Positions 54,701 to 62,760 of a stretch of 64,000 bases of DNA are shown one piece after another; position 1 is the first letter of the stretch, and every line of letters begins with the position of its first letter. The position numbers and the translations under genes are program-made. Origin of the DNA: Lytechinus variegatus (lineage: Eukaryota > Echinodermata > Echinoidea > Temnopleuroida > Toxopneustidae); contig NC_054747.1 in the NCBI RefSeq assembly GCF_018143015.1, positions 34,856,733-34,920,732 of the forward strand, in the 5' to 3' direction. The notes below the pieces were generated by a model. The model was not told the DNA's origin, made no database searches, and was given only the letters and a program-made list of their open reading frames with translations.

Positions 54701-57700
54701 TTATTGTTTATTCATTTCATAATTTTTCATCTATTTATTTGATTCCTTTTGCATTGTAAATCGATAAATTTTGTGACTTTTTCCTCTAAACATACAAACG
54801 CATTATTGAATGAATAAAAATAAAAACAAGCACATCATGAATGTATACAATATTGTAAGATTTAGGGCTATTCATGAAACGAAATTTTCCCAAATCGTTA
54901 AAGGGATACCGGGGCTGAAAATACTTATATCTTAATAAATACGGTAAAATTTCAGAGTAAAATGTAAACAATTTCATCAAAATCTGATAAAAATACTATT
55001 GAATTACAAAGTTTGGCAATATTTGTGAAAGATTATGCACGTCGCCATGAATATTCATTAGGTGGGCTAATTCCCACTTCCTTTTTTTTGTCATTACATG
55101 AAATCATACTTTATTTTTTTCCTTAAAAGTTTGAACGATAGGACTTCCTTATGCAGGTTATGATAAAAAAAAAGTTGCAGTAATTAGTGCCTAATGCATT
55201 AACTCAGTTGTCAATCCAACTTTTGTAATTCTTGGGGGACAAAATTTGAATAAACCCTATTTCACATCATAAAATACAAAAGAACAGGTGAAGACATGAC
55301 AGCATCAGTTTGCTCATTGAATATTCATGAAGGCATGCATAGAACTGTTTCACCGAAATGATGCTAATCTTTCAATGCCATAACTTTTTCATTCTTTGTC
55401 CGATTTAGGTTAAACTTTTAGTGTTTTGTTTGTCTGATTTTTCTTTATCTCTTCACATCACATTATTGTTAGCCTGGATAACCCCTTTAAAACGAAAAGT
55501 GTGTTCTTTTTTTCGTTACATCCAGGACCACCTACCCCTGATGGCATCATTGCAAATTTCATTATCGAGGGTTCGAATATGACCGTGTCATGTGACCTGG
55601 ATGAATCAAGGGCCATCCAACTCCAGCCGTCTCCTTCTTCTACATCTTCCTCGATGACGTTCTCATCCACAGTTCGAATCACGCCGAGAATAACGTCACA
55701 ATCTCCATCCCTGATAAGTCTGCGAAAGTTACCTGTATTGCGGGGAATTATCTCGGAAATGCTACGAACGTCATACTTTATGAAGAGGATGGTAAGGTCT
55801 CATCATTTTGGCCCAAAAAATAAAAATAATAGGCCGATTGTCCTTTATCATATAATATATACAAAATTAAAATCAAGTTGTTTTTTATTTGAGGGGGGGG
55901 GCGCCCTCAGATAACGAATTGTGCTCACTCCAGTCAGAAAATGGGCCCGGATATAGGATTGAATTCAATTTATTTAAGTGTATAAGACCTCAAGAACGCG
56001 TCCCCATGTTGTCAAGTAATTCATATATGAGTCCCCAATTGCGATATTTGAATATGTAGGTGTAAATATGTGTGTGTATGAGGGTGTGTGTGTGGGAGGG
56101 TGTTATGGTTTGTGTGTCACTATATTTCTCTCTTCCTCTACTCTCTTTGCATGCGTGTGACGGTGTGTGAACTGGGCTTGTGTGGGTGGGTGTGTGTGTG
56201 GTAAAGATGTGATTGTGTTAACTTCGCGAAGTTTGGAAGTGAGTGTATTTGAATATGGAATACAGCGAACAGGAAGTAGAAAGATTTCAACGCTAATTGT
56301 GTAGCAATTATCGATCTTTGTCTCAACTTATTTATATTTTTTCTTCCATTTTCACTTTTATTTTCATATAGCCGGGAATATTTTGGATCACGTGACAAAT
56401 TTCATGGATGGTACGTTTTTATATCCCTAAGAACACAGTGTTACACAGTGTGTCCTATGGTGTGATCATGTGGAGTGAAACACAATGTGAAATTACCTCA
56501 CACACTGTTCAATTTGAGCATTATGTGAATCACAATCATCCTCACTACGTGAACACATTGTAAGCTCTCACACTGCCGAGGTGTCCACAGTATAAAATTT
56601 CCTCCACACCATTAGATTTGAGCATTTCATGTGTGAATCGCTTCTCCACACAATCCACATAGTGTAACACAGTGTGCGACATTGCGTTCTTTCAAGGGGC
56701 CGTTTCATAAAGCTGTTCGTATAAGTTGAGAGTGATTTTATGAACGACTGGTGATCCTTTTTAGTGGTAAATGATAGTCACTAATAAATGTTCATTGGTG
56801 ATTATTTAGCGCGTAAGAAAGGATCACCAGTCGTTCTTAAAGTCACTATTAACTTACGAACAGCTTTATGAAACCGCCCCCTAGACGAATCCAATATTTG
56901 TATTCAATCACCTAGAATTAAGAAATCATTCGATATGCCATGAATTGTGTCACCAAAGCCCAAATTGAATGTCCATAAAGTTCAAATTTTCTGAGACAAT
57001 TAGAATTGTAATTATAATGCTTATTTGCCATCAATGTTAATCCGTGTATCATTCTATGAAAAAAATTAAATCAATCATGACTTACAAAGAAATATATATT
57101 TTTTTTAATCGGGCATTTTTAGCAATCACTTCGCGGCCGCTTTCTATAACGCAGAAAATATATGGTCAAAAGCCCGTACCGATGCAGCCTTTGTCGAAAT
57201 TCCGTGAATCAAAACAGCAGTCTTGGACTCTGGACAAACGATGTATTTGCAAATTCTGCCCAGTCCGAATCTTAACACGATGTGCTGTCCCGGTCCACCA
57301 ACTTTCGACAATGACCTCTAATCTGTCCATTGCGATTTGACAGGCACACTGTAAAAACTGTGGTGTTAAAACTGACACCAATTGGTGTTAATAGAGGACC
57401 ACACCCTGAGGTGTTAAAATTACACCCTAAAGATTGAACATGTCACCAAAGAGTGTAAATGTAACAACCAAAGGTGTTGTAATGACACCTATAGGTGTAA
57501 AACTAACATCACCAATTTAACACCAGTGTAAAACAACTGGTGTGGTCCTCTATGTACACCGGTTAACACCACAGTTTTTGCTGTGCATTTTCAATAGATA
57601 CTGAACGTTGCAGAAAGTTTCTGCGAAGAAGTTGCTAAAATACGCTATTTACATTATCCAATGAAATGACATAGGGATATGGCCTCAAAATTATCATTAG

Positions 57701-59597
57701 TAAAAACTCTCTTATTTGATTTTAAATCAAGATTAGAAACGTAGCATAATTTTTCGCTTCGTTTCAAGGCTCCATTATTTTTGGAATAAGAGGAAATACT
57801 TTGATCAAACCATTAATTGGTACTTACGTAAAAGTAACAATTGAAATGACTACTTAAATGTTATCATATGTCTCTTCAAAAGAAAACAAGTTTATTTTGT
57901 GGTTTTACGAGCACCGTCATCGATATGATATAACAGGATTTTATTTTGTTATTCGTTCGTACTTCAATTGTTGTTTTACAGAAATGAGTAAAAAATGAAT
58001 GGCCAATTCATTTCGCCTTTAACCACAACATCTTGAGTTACATACGCATACGATTATTCTTATTAATCGGAAACAACAACTCTAGCATTGTCCTCACTTT
58101 GATCATATAAAAAATATAATTGACAATGCATCATTGCGTTGTTTGAATGTTAAAGATGCCAGTTGTTTTTACACTGTGAAATAAAAATAAAAAAATAGTT
58201 ATTTTACTAAAAAAAGGAATGCTGGTACTCTATACTCCTACTACTACTACTACTATAACGACGACGAGTACTACTACTACGACTACTACTACTACTACTA
58301 CTAGTAGTAGTAGTAGTAGTAGTAGTAATGTTGTTGTAGCAAAAAGCTGTTAAAAATTTAAAACAGCGCTCTTTATATGATACTTAGAGTATTTGTTTAT
58401 CAATTCAAATAACCATGCTTACTTATTGAAAATTAAATATAAAAAAGGAACATTTTGTTGTTTAAGATTTTAAACACCACTTTAAACTGTTTAAACAACT
58501 ACTTGAAGTTTGTTTAACAAATTTTCGGCATTACTCCTATTTGTTTAAGATCAGTATGCTCGATCTGTAATGAAAATCATAAGATCAGTATGCTCGATCT
58601 GTATGAAAATCATAAATCATAAGTCAGAAAAAATTGGGACCAGTGGGATTCGAACCTACCATCTACTACTGTCCGCGCAGCGGCTCAACCACCAGGCTAT
58701 TCTGGTTCACGGCTAAGCCACGATGAACCGAAAAGCAGTAGATGGCAGGTTCGAATCCCACTGGTTCCATTTTTTTCTGACTTATGATTTATGATTTTCA
58801 TACAAACAAATTGGAGTAATGCCGAAAATTTGTTAAACAAATTATAATTTCCTCCTATATAAAAGCCTCTTAATTTACTAACTACTTGAAGGTTTGTTTA
58901 TTGTGAACAGCGTTGTATGAATTATTTTAAACAGTTTTTACACTCTTAATATAGTTTATATTGGGGTTAAAAACGATATCATGTATGTTTGCTGGGTAAA
59001 ACTACCATAGATTTTACACAATGTTGCAATGAAATTTAACCTTTAAACTTGCATTTTACCCAATATGGGGGGAAATGACTCAGCAAACACGCTTGTTCCC
59101 TTTTAACCAAATATTGGGTAAATTTTTACTTAATCTTTTTCTTAAACTTTTACTTATTTTTTATTAATATTAATATTAATTTTCTACTTAATTTTTTCTA
59201 AATCTTTTTTACTTAATCTGTTTTCAGGGCAACCTGAAAACATAACTGTATAAGAGTGTGTTTTTTATAGACATCGACTTATTGTTCAGACATGTATTAT
59301 ATGTAAATAGTTTTTGTTGTTCTGCTCTGAAGCGCCTTTAGCAGTTGAGCATCAAATCAAGATGGAAAGTGCGCTATACAAATCTCATGTATTATTATTA
59401 GTAGTATTACTACTACTACTTCTACAAAGTGATTTTTATTTCTATTGTTTTTTTCTTTCTTTCTTTAAGGGCTGCCAATTGCTCCAATATTTGCCGATAT
59501 GTCCGGTGGAGAAATACTGAGTATCATCATATGTATTTCAATCATCTTACTCATATCTATCATCGTAAACATCGTCCAGTGGTGCAACAGTAAATAA
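51678..59597 (+). CDS. Type I membrane protein with three Ig-like domains
   Basis: Six coding exons on the plus strand: 51678-51731, 52430-52748, 54293-54601, 55526-55791, 56372-56410 and 59470-59597. After the phase-0 first intron, every internal intron is phase 1, the pattern of Ig-superfamily genes. The product is about 371 residues: signal peptide (1 to about 25), V-like Ig domain (33-124), C2-like Ig domain (125-227), a third Ig-like domain, a 13-residue linker, one membrane helix, and the tail QWCNSK. The tail is too short for signalling motifs and the helix has no basic residue, so any signalling would need partners. Exon 4 lacks one base, which breaks the frame; everything else is intact. 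It could be a recognition or adhesion receptor. It resembles the general plan of echinoderm Ig-transmembrane receptor families, but I cannot assign an ortholog. Confidence 0.85.
52430..52748 (+). CDS. Ig gene exon: V-like Ig domain
   Basis: Phase 0 in, phase 1 out; acceptor atttcctag, donor gttgaag|gtaaga. The Ig landmarks are Cys46 (AVFTC), Trp59 (SVVW) and the Asp-x-Gly-x-Tyr-x-Cys motif at 103-109 (EDSGSYRC). The 62 residues between the cysteines indicate a V or I-set fold. Confidence 0.92.
52830..53120. mobile_element. TA-flanked foldback MITE (mariner-like)
   Basis: 291 bp; CAGCGCGTCCCAGAAAAAAC at the left and its near inverse at the right (ctgggacgagctg), flanked by TA on both sides. 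Arms exceed 80 bp. TA duplication and size suit a Tc1/mariner-mobilised MITE. It lies 81 bp after an Ig exon donor. Confidence 0.85.
53206..53758. mobile_element. CCCGGGGG foldback with 8-bp target duplication
   Basis: 553 bp with inverted termini of about 44 bp (CCCGGGGGCCACTTMCATT, gagtggataccatgcgcgacc), flanked by CGTTATAT on both sides (53198-53205 and 53759-53766). An 8-bp duplication is typical of hAT, P and TU-like elements. Relatives are nested in every copy of the palindrome module. It has itself landed in a cacactgt-rich repeat (53115-53970). Confidence 0.88.
54293..54601 (+). CDS. Ig gene exon: second Ig-like domain
   Basis: 309 bp, phase 1-1; acceptor ctttttaaag, donor ctccatg|gtaagt. 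Cysteines at about residues 148 (YQGTCEA) and 206 (LLTCFVSG) with Trp161 (HITWKIG) give a C2-like Ig domain. Several N-x-T/S glycosylation sites are present (NVS, NNT, NIT). Confidence 0.9.
54898..55492. mobile_element. Foldback element in Ig intron 3, TTAAAGGG family
   Basis: Starts ttaaagggataccggggctg and ends gcctggataacccctttaa, with about 200-bp diverged inverted arms as in the copy at 14060. Confidence 0.8.
55526..55791 (+). pseudogene. Ig gene exon: third Ig-like domain, one base missing
   Basis: Acceptor cgttacatccag, donor gaggatg|gtaagg. The first part reads GPPTPDGIIANFIIEGSNMT, then VSCDLDES. The second part is in another frame: AVSFFYIFLDDVLIHSSNHA, then VTISIPDKSAKVTCIAGNYL, ending LYEED. 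The shift lies near 55615-55635. The exon is 266 bp; 267 would keep the phase-1 symmetry, so one base is missing. Cysteines in VSC and VTC would form the domain's disulphide. Confidence 0.8.
56372..56410 (+). CDS. Ig gene exon: short linker
   Basis: 39 bp, phase 1-1; acceptor ttttcatatag, donor catggatg|gtacgt. It encodes AGNILDHVTNFMD, a membrane-proximal stalk. It is short enough to be skipped without loss of frame. Confidence 0.65.
56430..56691. mobile_element. CACAGTGTG-rich repeat with weak inverted ends
   Basis: agaacacagtgt at the left and, inverted, acattgcgttct at the right; the interior holds many cacactgt/acagtgtg words and a gagcattatgtgaatc / gagcatttcatgtgtgaatc duplication. 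Related to 53115-53970. Confidence 0.5.
56702..56874. mobile_element. Foldback MITE, GTTTCATAAAGCTG type, copy 2
   Basis: 173 bp, the same termini as 44579-44742, with a longer perfect inner arm (ggatcaccagtcgtt against its inverse). Confidence 0.85.
57347..57585. mobile_element. CACTG-type MITE, copy 3
   Basis: Opposite orientation to copies 1 and 2: starts CACTGTAAAAACTGTGGTG and ends cacagtttttgctgtg, with CA on both flanks. 57586-58236 beyond it shows no gene. Confidence 0.85.
58237..58330. repeat. (CTA)n/(TAG)n palindromic microsatellite
   Basis: A CTA triplet run followed directly by TAG triplets, so the tract can form a hairpin. Confidence 0.9.
58517..58879. mobile_element. Foldback with tRNA-like arms
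   Basis: The arms (58511-58665 against 58736-58846) are inverted matches that each include a B box (ggttcgaatccc, right arm at 58747; inverse on the left) and a T-run outside it. On the minus strand the left arm also has an A box-like tagcctggtgg. The insert is bracketed by direct repeats aactacttgaag-tttgttta (58497-58516 and 58880-58900, one base apart). This suggests a SINE or tRNA pseudogene turned into an inverted pair. It is not a functional tRNA: stems are mismatched. Confidence 0.65.
58985..59135. repeat. tacccaatattgggtaaa dispersed repeat, copy 1
   Basis: Shares ttaaacttgcattttacccaatat and gcaaac-cg--tgttccctttt with 61019-61200. Confidence 0.6.
59470..59597 (+). CDS. Ig gene exon: transmembrane helix, tail and stop
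   Basis: Acceptor tttctttctttaag, phase 1 in. It encodes GLPIAPIFADMSGGEILS, then an uninterrupted Ile/Leu/Ser helix of about 21 residues, then QWCNSK and TAA (59595-59597). The juxtamembrane Cys could be acylated. No Tyr-based or other signalling motif exists in the six-residue tail. Confidence 0.85.
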
Positions 59598-59688
59598 TTA
59601 TCTCTTTAACCCGTATTCTGAAGTTGGGTTTGAATTAGACCATGGTCTCAGTTTGTGCTAAAATTATGGAAAGCCAAAAATGTGTTTA

Positions 59689-59730
59689 CATGATCTCCCC
59701 TAATGTGTTTACACATTAGGGGAGATCATG
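59689..59730. other. 19-bp perfect hairpin in the Ig gene 3' UTR
   Basis: catgatctcccctaatgtg, a TTTA loop, then the exact inverse. A third, direct partial copy (gtgatctcccctaat) follows at 59742-59756. In RNA it would form a stable stem. Confidence 0.8.
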
Positions 59731-59867
59731 GTGTGTTTACCGTGATCTCCCCTAATTCCTTAATGGAGAAGACAATTATCTTGTTAATATTTCCCAGACA
59801 GTTGAGAATGATTTCAGAGTCAAGTTAGCCGATATATTGAACTATTATAGGTAGATTTTTACGTCAA

Positions 59868-59940
59868 AATTGGCTATCCATAGTTAAACCACAACTTTAA
59901 ACCAGAGTTTAAATTAAGCCTGACTTCAGAATACGGACCT
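59868..59940. repeat. Dispersed repeat, inverted copy 2
   Basis: Reverse complement of 7852-7919, inside the presumed 3' UTR of the Ig gene. Confidence 0.75.
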
Positions 59941-60206
59941 TAGAGTTTCCAAAGAGGTGCTAAGTCAATTGAAGACAAAAGATGAATTAATAATGATGGT
60001 AAGGTCACACCAGCGAAACCGTCTACAAAGCGACCAATGGTGATACTATTGGAACTTAGGGGAATTCTCTAAGTCGATATGGATACGGTTTCGTTGGTGT
60101 TACTGAACTGATTTTTATTGCAAGTAAAATTAAAAACGCTTTTTTTAAACTTTTGGTTGGATGCCCAACCTTTTAAGTTATCCAGTTCTATTGTAATTCG
60201 CCTGTA

Positions 60207-60212
60207 AATAAA
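60207..60212 (+). terminator. Poly-A signal AATAAA of the Ig gene
   Basis: First good AATAAA after the stop (cctgtaaataaagct), 610 bp downstream, on the coding strand. It gives a 3' UTR of about 630 bases. Confidence 0.5.
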
Positions 60213-60229
60213 GCTTTTATACATTATGT

Positions 60230-61018
60230 GATTAATGATGTACCATTTTATTGCTTCTTACAATAATTTCATATTTCAATTGCATATTCATGTTTAGACT
60301 GTACCAAAAATTTATACAGGTTTAACATACTGTTAGAGCATAATTTCTTATAACTTTCCAAAAGGAAGCGAGCTTTCCGAATTAGTTGTTATTAGTCAAT
60401 ACGTAATGTGTCAGCATGCAATAAACATTTTAATGAGTGGCAAAATAATATTTAGAGGGTTTTTTTTTAAACAGATCTACATATAGAAACCATATATGTG
60501 CTTGTGACTATAACGATGTTTTTTTTCTTTATTTATGTACAGTATATTGTAAATTTTGGTCTGTGTTCTTATTTTATATTCTTATTCCTGTCTTTTTATG
60601 TTCGTTCTACAATTCTCCTTTCTGTCATTAATCCAGATGCAAAACGTAACTTATCCATTGAATCGGCAAATAATCATTGACTAATTTATGTTTTAACTTA
60701 TAAACTAGATATATTTAAGACTCACTGAACATTCTTGAAATGCGGTTTATCAGAATATTTTTCTCAATTTTTTTTATTCAGCTAGATTTAATATGCAATA
60801 ATTGGAGAAGATTTTTTTTCATTTAAGCTTCTCAATGCTAGCTATAAAATCCAATTCTGAATACAGAAAATTCAATCCTTCATCGTTCAAAGACAACTTT
60901 GAATGTGTATCTCAGTTGGAAGAAAAAATGTCACCGGGCATATGTGCGTTGCGATCAACTTTATTATGAACAGCTTTATAAAGCATCCGGTTCCTTTTAA
61001 CACGCTCAAAAAAAATTT
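60230..61018. other. No gene seen
   Basis: AT-rich DNA; the short Ile/Phe-rich frames lack start context and family features. Confidence 0.45.
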
Positions 61019-61200
61019 TGCCCAATATTTGGTAAAATGGGAACATGCGTGTTAGTTGGGTAAAAAGATGCCAAATATTTTGTAAATTTTTACGCAATTT
61101 GCGTTGAAATCTACCCTTCAAACATGCAATTGCCCAATATTGGGGGAAATTACCCAGCAAACGTGCATGTTCCCTTTCTACCCAACATTGGGTAAAGTTT
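61019..61200. repeat. tacccaatattgggtaaa dispersed repeat, copy 2
   Basis: Contains two inverted tgcccaatatt/acccaa-attggg motifs and matches 58985-59135. 61205-62130 shows no gene. Confidence 0.6.
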
Positions 61201-62129
61201 TATACTCTGTTTTTAGAGTACATGTTTAGCTTCAGTTGTTTCAAGTTTGACGCTGACCAGATTTAAACTGATGGCGCCGAAATGATGACGTAATCTGGTC
61301 AAAATCGTGTTCATAATAAAGATTGTAATCAAATCAGCTAAAATGGCTCTCAACTGAGTTTAAATTTCTATATAGTTATCAAATAGACAGTTGTGTAGAA
61401 ATTACCATGAATGATCATTAAAATATTCGGTTTCGTTTATCATTTGCATCCTGTTAGCATCACAATTACTCTATTGTTTGTTGTATTTGCATAAATTTAA
61501 ATACTTTTGAAATTGACATATCATTCTATTCTGTTTCAACTTCGTATTTCTTTATCATTCAATTGGAAAAGTGATACTGGACTCAATTCAATCTTTTTTT
61601 ATTGTTATTTACCATCTTTTAAGAATAACACTTTGATTTAAAAAGGGCAGTACACTTTTTGTCATTATTCTATTTTGCATTAATCGGTTTTCAAAGAGCT
61701 ATAAACAGTCTTGTATACTATATTTCCTGATAATTACTTATTTCCCCCTTCACATTGAATTGAAACAGAAAAATAATTAAGTGAAGACAATAGTTTCCTG
61801 TTGATGAAGAACCGCTTTCATCATGTTCATAAGAGTTTCTGAATTGCCTGTTGATACAAAATATCATTTCCAATCGGTCAACGATACCTCAGAAATCTAA
61901 AACTATAACTGAAAATGTTTTCGCTGTATAGATTTTATTGTTGTTTTTGCTATAAATTAATTTGAAGTGTTTGACATGTATATATGTCATATCTGTAAAC
62001 TGTGACATGAATTAATGCAATTATGACGTCATTCTATTTTTTCAATGGACTTATGGAGGTATTAGGGAGTTTTCGCGATCGCGAAGGGGACGGATTCCAC
62101 AGCAAAGAAAATCTATTGTCAATAGCCAC

Positions 62130-62325
62130 GCATGACAAATACATATAGCAGTCTTTGTCGCCTGAAGCCGGTGAATCAAAACAGCAGTTTCGTCCTGGAC
62201 TCTGCCAAACGGGCACTGCCAAAACACCGGTGTTAATCTAACACCAGCCTCGCATCTGTATCGGTCCACACCAGAGAGGTGTTGAAACAATTTTGGCGTT
62301 AGGCTAACACCAGTTTGGCATTTAA
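62130..62325. repeat. Dispersed repeat plus decayed CACTG-like foldback
   Basis: gtgaatcaaaacagcagtttcg (62165 on) also occurs at 57210 and, inverted, near 42785-42812. It is followed by tgccaaaacaccggtgttaatc and, inverted, ggctaacaccagtttggca, which resembles the CACTG MITE family. Confidence 0.5.
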
Positions 62326-62364
62326 GCAACATTAATTAGTGTTAAACAAAAATTTATTTGATTC

Positions 62365-62600
62365 TTAAAGGTCATGTCCACCGCTCAAACTAGCATAACA
62401 CTGAAAATTTCATCAAAATCTTATGTTGAAAAGAAAGTTATAATGATATTTTTAAGTTTCGCTTATTTTTCACAAAACAGTGATATGCACAACTCAGTGA
62501 CATGCAAATGAGACAGTCGATGATGTCCATCACTCATTATTTCTTTGTTGTTGTTGATTGTTTTCATTATACAATATTTCAATTTTTACAGATTCGAAAA
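62365..62600. mobile_element. Half copy of the TTAAAGGT foldback
   Basis: Left arm and centre only (ttaaaggtcatgtccaccgc, ctgaaaatttcatcaaaatct, acaatatttcaatttttacag). The right arm is missing. Related to 24369-24800. Confidence 0.65.
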
Positions 62601-62642
62601 TAAGGACCAACTTGACCGAACTAACAATTCTAATTCCACATG

Positions 62643-62760
62643 TTGAACCAGGGGCGGATCCAGGATTTTGAAATAGGGGGGGCGCCAGCGGCGAGGGAGC
62701 GAAGCGACCGAGCGGGGGAGGGTGTGGGAGGGGCGATACCCCCCTCCCACGGCAAGGACT
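62643..62760. repeat. GC-rich dispersed repeat
   Basis: accaggggcggatccaggat, gcgagggagcgaagcgaccgagcg and a C-run give the look of a common dispersed repeat. 62761-64000 holds no supported gene or element. Confidence 0.5.

Noticed and set aside
58633-58775. Functional tRNA gene
   Set aside because: B boxes are good, but acceptor, D and T stems are mismatched and the sequence is an inverted pair; better read as a tRNA-derived element.
33718-59597. FReD and Ig exons as one gene
   Set aside because: The FReD part ends with its own stop at 47405-47407 and the Ig part has its own signal peptide and start codon.
60498-60680. Phe/Ile-rich small membrane protein
   Set aside because: Composition follows from T-rich DNA; no start context, conservation or gene neighbourhood supports it.
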